NCBI GenBank assembly: GCA_947631355.1
Contig: CANRKY010000007.1
Location: forward strand, 1-40,359
Length of the DNA: 40,359 nucleotides
Source: an uncultured Marvinbryantia sp.
GTDB lineage: Bacteria > Bacillota > Clostridia > Lachnospirales > Lachnospiraceae
Reading direction: 5' to 3'
This document shows positions 32,264 through 40,359 of this stretch, piece after piece. The notes beneath the pieces were generated by a model. That model did no database searches and had not been told where the DNA came from. It worked only from the letters and a program-made list of their open reading frames with translations. The position numbers and the translations under genes were made by a program. Each line of letters opens with the position of its first letter. Position 1 is the stretch's first letter.

Positions 32264-33199
32264 CTATTCTTCTTCATTTGACAGAAAGAGCGCGTTTACA
32301 AATTCCTCTGCATTAAATTTCTGCAGGTCGTCTATGCTCTCTCCCACGCCGATATATTTTACCGGGATCCCCAGCTCCGCATGGATGGCCACGGCGATCC
32401 CGCCCTTTGCGGTGCCGTCCAGCTTGGTGAGGATGATCCCCGTGATATCCGCCACTTCCGAGAACTCCCGCGCCTGCACAAGGGCGTTCTGCCCAGTGGT
32501 GCCGTCCAGCACCACGAGGGTTTCCCGGTACGCCTCCGGATATTCCTTTTCCAAAATCCGGTTGATCTTTCCCAGCTCGTTCATCAGATTCTTTTTGTTG
32601 TGCAGCCTTCCCGCCGTGTCGCACAAAAGCACATCCGCGTGGCGGGCCTTCGCGGCCGCCACCGCGTCATACACAACGGCCGCCGGGTCGCTGCCCTCCT
32701 GGCCGGAGATGATCTCCACCCCGGCGCGGTTCGCCCACTCCGAGAGCTGCTCACCCGCCGCGGCGCGGTACGTGTCCGCCGCCGCCAGGATCACCCGCTT
32801 CCCGCTGTCTTTCAGTTTTCCCGCAAGTTTTCCCACGCTGGTGGTCTTTCCCACGCCGTTCACGCCGATCACCAGCACCACGGAGGTGCGGTTCTCAAAC
32901 TCGTACGCCGTCTCGCCCACATCCATCTGCTCTTTGATGCTCTGGATCAGATAGCGCTTGCACTCGGCCGGCTCTTTAATGTGGTTTTCTTTTACCTTCG
33001 CCTTCAGTTCCTCAATGATCGACATGGTGGCGTTGATGCCGATATCCCCCATGATCAGGGTCTCCTCGATCTCCTCGTAAAAATCTTCATCAATGCTGGA
33101 AAATCCGCTGAATATACTGTCAATCCCGGATACGATGTTGTCTCTCGTCTTTGAAAGACCCTCCGCAAGCCTTCTGAAAAAGCCTTTTTTCTCCTCCAT
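32264..33199 (-). CDS. ftsY: Signal recognition particle receptor FtsY
   Basis: It is a membrane-associated GTPase that receives Ffh-ribosome complexes. The NG domain is complete: G1 GVNGVGKTTSVGKLAGKL (about 115), DTAGRLHNKKNLMNEL and TKLDGTAKGGIAV. The usual acidic A domain is reduced to a short N-terminal MEEKKGFFRRLAEGLSKTRD amphipathic helix, as in many Firmicutes. Length is 311 residues. AGGAGG precedes the ATG, 25 nt after smc. Confidence 0.98.
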   Translation of the reverse strand: MEEKKGFFRRLAEGLSKTRDNIVSGIDSIFSGFSSIDEDFYEEIEETLIMGDIGINATMSIIEELKAKVKENHIKEPAECKRYLIQSIKEQMDVGETAYEFENRTSVVLVIGVNGVGKTTSVGKLAGKLKDSGKRVILAAADTYRAAAGEQLSEWANRAGVEIISGQEGSDPAAVVYDAVAAAKARHADVLLCDTAGRLHNKKNLMNELGKINRILEKEYPEAYRETLVVLDGTTGQNALVQAREFSEVADITGIILTKLDGTAKGGIAVAIHAELGIPVKYIGVGESIDDLQKFNAEEFVNALFLSNEEE

Positions 33200-33224
33200 A
33201 GAAGTCCCTCCTTTTTGGATATCC

Positions 33225-36200
33225 TTACTTGTCCAGTTGTTCTTCCACCATGTTTACAGACACCTGTGTGGAAACTCCCTTTTCCTGCATGGTGATGCCG
33301 TACAGGCGGTCCGCCGCCGCCATGGTGCCTCGTCTGTGTGTAATAATAATAAACTGCGTATTCTTTGTCAATTTCTTTAAGTAATTTGCGTACCGCACCA
33401 CATTATTTTCATCCAGGGCGGCCTCGATCTCATCTAACAGGCAGAACGGAGAGGGCTTCATATTCTGGATGGCAAATAAAAGCGCGATGGCCGTGAGCGC
33501 CTTTTCTCCGCCGGACATCTGCATCATGTTCTGCAGCTTCTTTCCGGGCGGCTGGGCGATAATGCGGATGCCCGCCTCCAGGATGTCCTCATCCTCCACC
33601 AGTTCCAGCGTGCCCTTGCCGCCGCCGAACAATTCCTTAAATGCCTTGGAAAACTCTGTCTGCATGATGGCAAACTGTTCCATAAATTGTTTGCGCATGC
33701 CCGTATCCAGGTCTTTGATGATGGCTTTCAGGTCTTCCCCCGCCTTCACCAGGTCATCGTGCTGGGTGGACAGGAAGGCGTGGCGCTCTGCGGTTTCTTT
33801 ATATTCCTCGATGGCGTTCACGTTCACAGGCCCCAGAGACTTGATCTCGTTTTTCAGTTCCCCGATGCGCTTTTTCAGCTGGGACACGTTTTCATGCTCC
33901 GGATCCGCAAACTTCTGCGCCTCGCTGGCCGCAAGCCCGTATTCTTCCCAGATATACTCCACCTGCCTGCTGTGATAGTCCTCCAGCCGCTCCTTCTGGT
34001 TTTCCAGGCGGAAGTGCTCTTTATCCAGCAGGGCCATCTGGTTAGAAAGTTCCTCCCGCTTGTCAAAGAACCCTTTCTGTGTATCCGAAGTCTGCCTGCG
34101 CTGCTCCTTTAATCCGGCCAGCTCGTTCTCCAGCCGGCTCTCATCCCCTGCGGACGCCTGTATGTTTTCCCGGATGTCCCGGATCTGCTGTTCTCTGTCG
34201 GCCACCTCGTTCCCGGAATCCGCCCGCTCCGCGGCAAGTTTCTCTTTCTCCTCCCGGGACGCGCGCAGCTCGCTCTCGATCCGCTTCAGATCGGCGCGGA
34301 TAAATTCTCCCCGCTGATCGACCGCGGCCACGCCGGTGCGCGATGCAGCCGTCTTTTTGTTCTGTTCCTCCAGCGCGCGGCGTTCTTCCTCCAGCGTGCT
34401 CTGATCGCCCAGGATCTTCTGCTCCAGTTCTTTCTCCGCCCTGCGGGACTCCTCCAGCTCCGCCCGGATCTGCACCTGCTCGGCGCCGATCTCTTTCATC
34501 TGGCTCTCGATCTCGCGGATCTCCCGCTCCAGCTGTCCGTGCCCCTCGGCAGTCCTGGTTTTCTGCTCCTCGATCTCCTTCAGTTTCAGCTTTGCGGTGT
34601 TTTGCTGGATGTACTGCTGCTGCAGCTTTTCCGTCTGTTCCACCAGCTGCTGGCGATACGTGTTTCGCTTCTGGCGGATCGCCTCGATCTGATGCGCGAT
34701 CTCGTCCAGTTTTTTGCTGCTTGCCTTCACATTTTTTTCCAGATCTTCAATCTCGCGGCGCCTGCCCAGAAGATTGCTGGAATTTTTAAACGCGCCGCCG
34801 GACATGGAGCCGCCGGGGCTTAAAAGTTCGCCGTCGCAGGTGACGATGCGGATGCTGTGCTTGTATTTCCGGGCAATGGCAACGGCGTGGTCGATGTGAT
34901 CCACCACCAGCGTCTGCCCCAGAAGATAATCCACCAGTTCCTCGTAGATCTCGTCCGCTTCCACCAGCGTGCTGGCAACGCCTATGGCTCCCGGCTCATA
35001 GAGCGCCTGCTCCTTTGCCAGCCCGCCCCTTTTGCGGATGGCGGTGAGGGGCAGGAACGTGGCGCGGCCATAGCGATTCCTTTTCAGAAAATCGATCATC
35101 TCCTTGGCCGTCTCCTCGCGGTCGGTGACAATGTTCTGAATACTTCCGCCAAGGGCGGTCTCGATGGCGGTCTCGTACTTTTTCTGTGTTTTTATCAGAT
35201 CCGCCACCACGCCGTGCAGGCCCTTCACGGTGTCTTTCTGCTCCATCACTTTGCGGATGCTCATGCCATAGCCGTCGTACCGCTCGGTGATATTCCGCAG
35301 GGATTCCAGCCGGGAATTGTCCCGGTGGTACGCGGTGCGGGCCTCCTCCAGCTCGCTGTTCTTTTTCCCCAGCGCTTCCTGGGTCTCCTGTATTTTCTGC
35401 TCCACCGCGCTGTTTTCGCGCATCATGGACTCGATCTTCTGCAGGATCTGATCGTATTCTTCCTGGCAGGCCGCCCGCTGCTGATCCAGAGTATCTTCCT
35501 CGCCCCTGGCATTGAGAAGCCGCTTTGTCAGCTCCGCGCCCCGTATCTGTGTCTGCTCCGTCATGGTGTCGTAGCGCTGCAGCTTTGTCTGGGTGGTCGA
35601 GCGCGCGTTCAGCAGGTCGATCATGGCCGCCTGGCCGTCCGCGATCTGCTGTTCCAGGGTCTGCACGCGCTGTGCGATCTCCTCGGAGGCGCGGGTCTGC
35701 AAAAGTTCTTCCGCCTGCGCCTTTTCCAGTTCGCCCTGCAGCTGTCTCAGCTGTTCTTCCTGTGCCTCTTTCTCTTTTTCTCTGGCGAGCATATCCGCCC
35801 CCAGCGCATCCAGGCGTTTTGCGTAGTATTCGTCATTCTTTCTGGCGGAGCGGATCTGTTCTTCCAGAAGTTCGATCTGGCTCTCCAGCTGCTGGCGCAC
35901 GATCTCGCCCTTGTGCAGAACCTCCTGCTTCTGCGCGATCTGCTCGTCCAGCTGTTCCAGCTCCTTCTGGGCCGCCTCGTACTCGCTCTTTGCGCTCTCC
36001 AGACGGGTATGTACATCGGCGGTCTCGCCGTCGGATATCTCCAGCTTTTTTGCCACTTCGTCAAGCTGTGTCTTTATGCGCCTGTCATCCAGCAAAAACA
36101 TGTTGATATCCAGGCTTTTCAGTTCCTCTTTCTTTTTCAGGTAGATCTTCGCCTTCTCCGCCTGCCGCTCCAGCGGGCCGAGCTGCCGGGTGATCTCCGA

Positions 36201-36785
36201 GAGGATGTCGTTCACCCGGGTGAGATTGTTGTTCTCGCTCTCCAGCTTTTTCACGGCGGCCAGCTTGCGGCGCTTGTATTTCACAATGCCCGCGGCCTCG
36301 TCAAACAGTTCCCGGCGTTCTTCTGGCTTGCCGCTTAGGATCTTGTCGATCTGCCCCTGCCCGATGATGGAATAGCCCTCTTTTCCGATGCCGGTGTCGT
36401 AGAACATCTCCTGGATGTCCCGCAGGCGGCAGGCTGTGCCGTTCATCAGATACTCGCTCTCGCCGGAGCGGTACAGGCGCCTGGTGACGGTCAGTTCCTC
36501 ATATTCGGTGGGCAGCTTGTGATCCGTGTTGTCCAGCGTGATGGCCACGGACGCGAATCCCAGGGGCTTGCGGTTCTCCGTGCCGGAGAAGATCACATCC
36601 TGCATATTGGAGCCGCGCAGCTGTTTGGCGCTCTGTTCCCCCAGCACCCAGCGCACCGCGTCCCCCACGTTGCTCTTGCCGCTGCCGTTTGGCCCCACAA
36701 TGCCGGTGATCCCGTTGTGAAACTGAAATTTCATCTTATTTGCAAAAGATTTGAATCCCTGCACTTCGATGCTCTTTAAATACAT
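33225..36785 (-). CDS. smc: Chromosome partition protein SMC
   Basis: It is the ATPase core of the SMC-ScpAB condensin complex. In the 1186 residues, Walker A is GPNGSGKSNVGDAVRWVLGE near residue 32. A first coiled coil runs to about 500. The hinge covers about 515-650 (LHGVVADLI...GGSMSGGAF), then comes a return coiled coil. The C-terminal ABC signature is MSGGEKALTAIALLFA, with Walker B CLLDEIEAALDENN. The ATG at 36785 lies inside the end of rnc (10-nt overlap). The long Glu/Gln/Lys-rich coiled coils explain the long spurious open frames on the other strand. Confidence 0.98.
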   Translation of the reverse strand: MYLKSIEVQGFKSFANKMKFQFHNGITGIVGPNGSGKSNVGDAVRWVLGEQSAKQLRGSNMQDVIFSGTENRKPLGFASVAITLDNTDHKLPTEYEELTVTRRLYRSGESEYLMNGTACRLRDIQEMFYDTGIGKEGYSIIGQGQIDKILSGKPEERRELFDEAAGIVKYKRRKLAAVKKLESENNNLTRVNDILSEITRQLGPLERQAEKAKIYLKKKEELKSLDINMFLLDDRRIKTQLDEVAKKLEISDGETADVHTRLESAKSEYEAAQKELEQLDEQIAQKQEVLHKGEIVRQQLESQIELLEEQIRSARKNDEYYAKRLDALGADMLAREKEKEAQEEQLRQLQGELEKAQAEELLQTRASEEIAQRVQTLEQQIADGQAAMIDLLNARSTTQTKLQRYDTMTEQTQIRGAELTKRLLNARGEEDTLDQQRAACQEEYDQILQKIESMMRENSAVEQKIQETQEALGKKNSELEEARTAYHRDNSRLESLRNITERYDGYGMSIRKVMEQKDTVKGLHGVVADLIKTQKKYETAIETALGGSIQNIVTDREETAKEMIDFLKRNRYGRATFLPLTAIRKRGGLAKEQALYEPGAIGVASTLVEADEIYEELVDYLLGQTLVVDHIDHAVAIARKYKHSIRIVTCDGELLSPGGSMSGGAFKNSSNLLGRRREIEDLEKNVKASSKKLDEIAHQIEAIRQKRNTYRQQLVEQTEKLQQQYIQQNTAKLKLKEIEEQKTRTAEGHGQLEREIREIESQMKEIGAEQVQIRAELEESRRAEKELEQKILGDQSTLEEERRALEEQNKKTAASRTGVAAVDQRGEFIRADLKRIESELRASREEKEKLAAERADSGNEVADREQQIRDIRENIQASAGDESRLENELAGLKEQRRQTSDTQKGFFDKREELSNQMALLDKEHFRLENQKERLEDYHSRQVEYIWEEYGLAASEAQKFADPEHENVSQLKKRIGELKNEIKSLGPVNVNAIEEYKETAERHAFLSTQHDDLVKAGEDLKAIIKDLDTGMRKQFMEQFAIMQTEFSKAFKELFGGGKGTLELVEDEDILEAGIRIIAQPPGKKLQNMMQMSGGEKALTAIALLFAIQNMKPSPFCLLDEIEAALDENNVVRYANYLKKLTKNTQFIIITHRRGTMAAADRLYGITMQEKGVSTQVSVNMVEEQLDK

Positions 36786-37483
36786 AGTTTCTCAGGCTGT
36801 CCTTTCAAAGTGATGATGGTGCGGTACGCCGCTTCCTGCTCGGCGCTTTTCTTTGTCCTGCCGCGTCCTTCCTCAAACCCCTTTTCCCCGATAAACAGCT
36901 GTACCACAAAGATCTTATCGTGATCCGGGCCTTCCTCCCGGATCAGGCGGTAAGTCATCTGCTCCCCTTTAAAAGAACTCTGCACGATCTCCTGCAGGAT
37001 AGTCTTGCTATCAAAAAAGAGCTTTTTGTTCTCCATATCGTTCAAAATGAATCTGTTTACAAATTCTTTCGCACTAGCAAAACCACCATCCAGATAGATC
37101 GCTCCGATCAGGGCCTCCATGGCGTCCGACACCACGGAATCCCGCTTTCTGCCGCCGGTCTGATCCTCCCCGCGCCCCAGCCGCAGGAAACTGCCCAGGT
37201 CGATGGCCGCCGCGCACTGGGCCAGCGTGGGCTCGCACACAATGCTGGCGCGCAGCTTTGTCATATCCCCCTCTTTCATCTGGGGATAGTTCAGGAATAA
37301 AAATTCGCTGCTGGACAGCTCCAGCACGGCGTCCCCCAGAAATTCCAGCCGCTCGTTGTCCGGCAGATGGCTCTTTCTGTGCTCGTTGGTGTATGAGCTG
37401 TGGCGGAGCGCATTTTCCAATAGTTTTCTGTTTTGGAACGCATACCCGATGATGTGTTCCAATTCTGCTGTATCCCTCTGCAT
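36776..37483 (-). CDS. rnc: Ribonuclease III
   Basis: It cleaves double-stranded RNA in rRNA and mRNA processing. The catalytic signature is NERLEFLGDAVLEL, with a second acidic site at DAMEALIGAIYLDGG. The C-terminal double-stranded RNA-binding domain ends SAEQEAAYRTI. I choose the ATG at 37483 (MQRDTAELEHIIG, 235 residues), which has GGGAG about 11 bases upstream; a TTG at 37534 and an ATG at 37513 lack sites. The end overlaps smc by 10 nt. No clear promoter is visible after the acpP terminator, so readthrough may supply transcription. Confidence 0.95.
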   Translation of the reverse strand: MQRDTAELEHIIGYAFQNRKLLENALRHSSYTNEHRKSHLPDNERLEFLGDAVLELSSSEFLFLNYPQMKEGDMTKLRASIVCEPTLAQCAAAIDLGSFLRLGRGEDQTGGRKRDSVVSDAMEALIGAIYLDGGFASAKEFVNRFILNDMENKKLFFDSKTILQEIVQSSFKGEQMTYRLIREEGPDHDKIFVVQLFIGEKGFEEGRGRTKKSAEQEAAYRTIITLKGQPEKLCI

Positions 37484-37560
37484 GACCGTTCCATCTCCCA
37501 AAAACGCGGACATTCCCCGCTCTGCACCGGACAAGTGCGCCCGGATGGGTCTGCCCGCTT

Positions 37561-37617
37561 AAATAAAAGCAGGATTTCTTCCGATCATTTGCCGAAACAA
37601 CCATGAAGAAATCCCGC
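37561..37617 (-). terminator. Terminator after acpP
   Basis: A 13-bp stem (GCGGGATTTCTTC / GAAGAAATCCTGC, one G-T pair) with a 23-nt loop is followed by TTTTATTT on the minus strand. An alternative 7-bp hairpin (37554-37573) shares its 3' arm. Confidence 0.75.
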
Positions 37618-37634
37618 GTCCCAATTACTGTTTT

Positions 37635-37865
37635 TTAGTTGGCCGCATTTTTGATCGCTTCCACTGCATCGCCCACCGAAACAATTTTCTCTGCATCCTC
37701 GTTGGAGATCTCCAGATCAAATTCTTCTTCGATCCCCATAATGATCTGGTACACATCCAGAGAGTCGGCTCCGAGGTCGTCCACAAACGTGGTCTCCAGC
37801 GTGATCTCATCCGCATCCACATTCATAACTTCCGCAATGATTTTCTGCAATTTCTCTAATTCCAT
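37635..37865 (-). CDS. acpP: Acyl carrier protein
   Basis: It carries growing fatty-acyl chains on 4'-phosphopantetheine. In this 76-residue acidic protein the attachment site is Ser35 in LGADSLDVYQI. The four-helix family pattern is complete (MELEKLQKIIAEVM, FDLEISNEDAEKI). AGGAGG precedes the ATG at 37865, 12 nt after plsX, so the two are one operon; both act in lipid synthesis. A terminator follows. Confidence 0.97.
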   Translation of the reverse strand: MELEKLQKIIAEVMNVDADEITLETTFVDDLGADSLDVYQIIMGIEEEFDLEISNEDAEKIVSVGDAVEAIKNAAN

Positions 37866-37877
37866 AAAATTTCCCTC

Positions 37878-38894
37878 CTAATTTTCCTGCCTGTCTGCAA
37901 ACAGGTCTTTTAATGTCTCGCTGATTTTCTGCTCCTTGAACTGCACGCACTGGATAACGGCGTTTCGTATCTCCGCGCTCTTTGCGCTGCCGTGGGTCTT
38001 CACCACCAGGCCGTTCAGCCCCAGCATGGGCGCTCCTCCGTACTGTGTGGCGTCAAACGCCTTTACCGTCTCCTTCAGCGCGGGTTTCACCAAGAGCGCT
38101 CCCAGTTTGGACCGCAGGCTGGTCATCATCCCGGCCTTGATCTTTTTGATCAGTGTGGCTCCCACGCCCTCATACAGCTTCAGGATCACGTTTCCCACAA
38201 AGGCTTCGCACACCACCACATCGCACGCGCCCGCGGGGATATCTCTGGCCTCCACGCTGCCGACAAAGTTCAGATCGGCGCACTCCTTCAGCAGAGGATA
38301 CGTCTCTTTCACCAGCGCGTTTCCTTTTTCTTCCTCAGCGCCGATGTTTACCAGCCCCACTCTGGGATTTTTGATCCCAAGCACTCTTTCCATGTACACG
38401 GAACCCATCTTTGCAAACTGCACCAGATGCGATGATCTGGCATCCACATTTGCTCCGCAGTCCACAAGCAGCGCCACCCCGTTTTCTGTGGGGATCAGCG
38501 GTGCAAGAGGCGGCCGTTCCACGCCCCGCAGTCTTCCTACGATCAGTTGTCCTCCCACCAGGACAGCCCCGGTGCTCCCGGAAGATACGAACGCGTCTGC
38601 CTCGCCTTTTTTTACCAGATTCATACCCACTACAATCGAAGAATCTTTCTTTCTGCGTATGGCGTTTACCGGCGGCTCTCCCGTCTCGATCACTTCCTGC
38701 GCGGGGACGATCTCGATCTGATCTCCCGTGTAGCCGCAGGCGGATAATTCCTTTTGGATCACGGGAGGCTGGCCCACCAGGATCACTTTGATGTCCTTCC
38801 TGGATGAAACCGCTTCCACAGCTCCCTTCACCGGTTCTGCCGGAGCGTTGTCCCCGCCCATGGCGTCCACAACAACTCTCACGATCTCTGGCAT
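37878..38894 (-). CDS. plsX: Phosphate acyltransferase PlsX
   Basis: It converts acyl-ACP to acyl-phosphate for PlsY, the first step of phospholipid synthesis in Gram-positive bacteria; it is a peripheral membrane protein. I start at the ATG at 38894 (MPEIVRVVVDAMGGDNAP), which has GGAGGAG upstream. Codons further upstream overlap the promoter. Family motifs are VDAMGGDNAPAEPVKGA, SSGSTGAVLVGG and DVVVCEAFVGNVILK. Length is 338 residues. It heads plsX-acpP with its own promoter. I saw no obvious FapR-type operator. Confidence 0.96.
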   Translation of the reverse strand: MPEIVRVVVDAMGGDNAPAEPVKGAVEAVSSRKDIKVILVGQPPVIQKELSACGYTGDQIEIVPAQEVIETGEPPVNAIRRKKDSSIVVGMNLVKKGEADAFVSSGSTGAVLVGGQLIVGRLRGVERPPLAPLIPTENGVALLVDCGANVDARSSHLVQFAKMGSVYMERVLGIKNPRVGLVNIGAEEEKGNALVKETYPLLKECADLNFVGSVEARDIPAGACDVVVCEAFVGNVILKLYEGVGATLIKKIKAGMMTSLRSKLGALLVKPALKETVKAFDATQYGGAPMLGLNGLVVKTHGSAKSAEIRNAVIQCVQFKEQKISETLKDLFADRQEN

Positions 38895-38922
38895 TTTGGC
38901 ATCTCCTCCATTCCTATCCCCT

Positions 38923-38951
38923 ATCATACAAGACATCTCTTTAAAAATCAA
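38923..38951 (-). promoter_or_regulatory. Sigma-A-like promoter of plsX-acpP
   Basis: TTGATT, a 17-nt spacer and TATGAT on the minus strand put the start near 38916, leaving a leader of about 22 nt. Confidence 0.65.
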
Positions 38952-39026
38952 TCATTATTTTGACCATAAGGCCCGCCGCACCTCAGGCAGCCGCCCCTTT
39001 GAAAAATCCGGCGCATATCCGGCCAT

Positions 39027-39058
39027 AAAAATGCCCCGGCACGTTGCGCGCCGGGACA
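39027..39058 (-). terminator. Terminator after rpmF
   Basis: A 12-bp GC-rich hairpin with a CAA loop (39032-39058; stem arms TGTCCCGGCGCG and CGTGCCGGGGCA) is followed by TTTTT on the minus strand. It is the best intrinsic terminator in the window. Confidence 0.88.
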
Positions 39059-39068
39059 CTCCCTTTTT

Positions 39069-39248
39069 TTATTCCTGAGGAATGATCTCTTTTTTATTAT
39101 AAGTACCACAATTCTTGCAGACTCTGTGAGACATCATCAGTTCGCCGCATTTGCTGCACTTTACCAGGTTCGGAGCAGACATTTTCCAGTTTGCTCGTCT
39201 CCTGTCCCTTCTTCCTTTGGAAGATTTATTCTTCGGGCAGATTGACAT
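39069..39248 (-). CDS. rpmF: 50S ribosomal protein L32 (bL32), zinc-ribbon form
   Basis: This is a 59-residue protein. It starts MSICPKNKSSKGRRDRRRAN and carries a four-Cys zinc ribbon (VKCSKCGELM and HRVCKNCGTY), so it is the zinc-containing C+ form. AAGGAGGTG precedes the ATG at 39248, and the site overlaps the stop of the DUF177 gene; only 3 nt separate the genes. The DUF177-rpmF pair is nearly universal in bacteria. A strong terminator follows. Confidence 0.97.
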   Translation of the reverse strand: MSICPKNKSSKGRRDRRRANWKMSAPNLVKCSKCGELMMSHRVCKNCGTYNKKEIIPQE

Positions 39249-39251
39249 GGT

Positions 39252-39779
39252 TTACACCTCCTTAAATTTGTTAAAAACCTCCTGGAATTTTGCCATCCTG
39301 GGATCCAATCTTTCTTCCCTGCAGCCGCAGGTGTTCTGATTCAAATTGGTGCCGCAGATACTGCAGATTCCTTTGCAGTCTTCCCTGCATAACACTTTGG
39401 ACGGCCAATTTACCAGCAGTTCGGAATAAACAAGTTTATCCACATCCAGATTGTATCCTACAATATAGATTTGTTCATCCAACGCCTGGATCCGGTCGCT
39501 TTCCGACATCGCCATATCTGCCTCTTTTTCAAAAGACAGCGCTATGGGGACATCCACATCCTCCAGACATCGGCTGCAGGGGATACGCACAGTCACACAT
39601 GTGTCCCCTGTGATCTGCAGCTTTTTGTTTCCGATATTTACAATCTCTAAGGAAACCGGTGCAGTCTGCACGACAGGAAAACGTTCTCCCGCGGAAACAA
39701 CTTCGCGTATCTCCACGCTGGCCTCTGCTTTTACCGCTTTTCCATCACTTTTCAGAGCACGGTTCAAGTCGATCAGCAT
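39252..39779 (-). CDS. yceD: DUF177 / YceD-family protein
   Basis: This family is linked to 23S rRNA accumulation in bacteria and plants and is usually co-transcribed with rpmF. The 175-residue protein has PCSRCLEDVDVPI (about residue 75) and the C-terminal signature CREDCKGICSICGTNLNQ followed by CGC. AGGAGGG precedes the ATG at 39779. A consensus promoter lies 26-54 nt upstream. Confidence 0.93.
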   Translation of the reverse strand: MLIDLNRALKSDGKAVKAEASVEIREVVSAGERFPVVQTAPVSLEIVNIGNKKLQITGDTCVTVRIPCSRCLEDVDVPIALSFEKEADMAMSESDRIQALDEQIYIVGYNLDVDKLVYSELLVNWPSKVLCREDCKGICSICGTNLNQNTCGCREERLDPRMAKFQEVFNKFKEV

Positions 39780-39804
39780 AACGCCCTCCTATCCATACTT
39801 ATCC

Positions 39805-39833
39805 ATTATAACCAGCCCGTTTCGGTTTGTCAA
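39805..39833 (-). promoter_or_regulatory. Consensus sigma-A promoter of yceD-rpmF
   Basis: The minus strand carries perfect TTGACA and TATAAT with a 17-nt spacer. Transcription would start near 39798, leaving a leader of about 19 nt that holds the ribosome binding site. Confidence 0.88.
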
Positions 39834-39871
39834 CAAAAATATCCACCGTTTTGGGGCGTTTTTTGGGCCTT

Positions 39872-39893
39872 TTTCGGCAAAGCGCTGCCGAAA
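39872..39893 (-). terminator. Hairpin right after ackA stop
   Basis: An 8-bp perfect stem (TTTCGGCA / TGCCGAAA, 6-nt loop) begins at the base after the ackA stop codon. On the minus strand no T run follows, so termination there is uncertain. Confidence 0.45.
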
Positions 39894-40359
39894 CTATACC
39901 AGCGCCACGGTCTCGCGGCAGATCGCCAGCTCCTCGTTGGTGGGGATCACAGCAACCTTTACTTTGGAATCCGCTGTGGAGATCACCATGTCCTCGCCGC
40001 GTCCCTTGTTCGCCTCTTTATCCAGCGCAATGCCCAGATAACCCAGATAGGACAGCACTTTCTCGCGCACAATGCCGGCATTCTCGCCGATGCCCGCCGT
40101 GAAAGCGATGGCATCCACGCCGTTCATGGCCGCCACATACGAGCCGATGTATTTTGCCACGCGGTAGCAGAACACTTCCATGGCGTTTGCCGCGTATTTG
40201 TTCCCGCTGTTCATGCCTTCTTCCAGGTCGCGGAAGTCGCTGGACAGCTCTTTGGAGATGCCGAACACGCCGGACTTCTTATTCAGCACGTTCATAACGC
40301 CCGCGATATCCAGGTTCTCTTTCTTTGCGATGAATTCCATGATGGCCGGGTCGATGTCG
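39894..40359 (-). CDS. ackA: Acetate kinase, C-terminal part
   Basis: It interconverts acetyl-phosphate and acetate with ATP/ADP, the energy-yielding last step of acetate fermentation. Only the last 154 or so residues lie in the window; the frame is open at the right edge (DIDPAIMEFIAKKENLD...). The second acetate-kinase signature region is clear: GVDAIAFTAGIGENAGIVRE, followed by YLGIALD and PTNEELAICRETVALV at the end. The upstream part, and probably pta, lie outside. Confidence 0.96.
   Translation of the reverse strand, partial: DIDPAIMEFIAKKENLDIAGVMNVLNKKSGVFGISKELSSDFRDLEEGMNSGNKYAANAMEVFCYRVAKYIGSYVAAMNGVDAIAFTAGIGENAGIVREKVLSYLGYLGIALDKEANKGRGEDMVISTADSKVKVAVIPTNEELAICRETVALV

Noticed and set aside
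34857..36338. Plus-strand frame of 493 residues opposite smc
   Set aside because: It is an artefact of Glu/Gln/Lys-rich coiled-coil coding on the minus strand, which reads as Leu/Phe/Val-rich in antisense.
38895..38951. plsX start at 38951 and a FapR-type operator upstream
   Set aside because: The extra codons overlap the promoter, and I could not find a convincing FapR-like palindrome.

Overview
The window looks like a chromosomal segment of a Gram-positive Clostridia member, most probably a Lachnospiraceae (inference). The support is the classical Firmicutes block yceD-rpmF / plsX-acpP / rnc-smc-ftsY / ylxM-ffh-rpsP-khpA-rimM-trmD-rplS / rbgA-rnhB-yraN, AGGAGG-type ribosome binding sites, sigma-A-like promoters with 17-nt spacers, and large secreted proteins built from leucine-rich repeats (LRRs) and Ig-like Big_2 domains. 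Almost everything is on the minus strand, so transcription runs from high to low coordinates. The only convincing plus-strand gene is prs.

Region A (1-20325) is an accessory array of six secreted or surface proteins, all on the minus strand, separated by 18-101 nt and probably starting from a promoter at 20355-20383. Five of the six, including one cut by the left window edge, share nearly the same C-terminal cassette: Cys/His-containing repeats followed by three Lys-rich Big_2 domains. Their N-terminal heads differ. Three carry 21-residue Cys-containing LRRs (internalin-J-like) behind an EF-hand-like loop. One carries about 23 BspA-type LRRs behind an unrecognised helical region. One carries a transglutaminase-like Cys-His-Asp domain plus BspA-type LRRs. 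The sixth protein (11912-13660) has a beta-solenoid-like head, an InlB-B-like repeat and two divergent Big_2 domains. None has an LPXTG motif or a C-terminal membrane anchor.

Region B (20326-20787) is a divergent intergenic stretch with three sigma-A-like promoters and short degenerate tandem repeats, but no gene I can support. Region C is prs (plus), convergent with pgeF.

Region D (22025-40359) is housekeeping. It encodes peptidoglycan or nucleoside editing (pgeF), a YraN-family protein, RNase HII, two signal peptidases flanking the ribosome-assembly GTPase RbgA, ribosomal proteins L19, S16 and L32, tRNA and ribosome maturation (trmD, rimM), the SRP system (ffh, ylxM, ftsY), SMC, RNase III, fatty-acid/phospholipid initiation (acpP, plsX), DUF177 and the 3' part of ackA. 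A catabolic-type threonine ammonia-lyase sits between ftsY and ylxM. A direct-repeat array of about 63 nt lies between pgeF and yraN and runs into the end of yraN. Several rho-independent terminators divide the block into transcription units. No tRNA, rRNA, CRISPR array, insertion sequence or prophage gene was seen.
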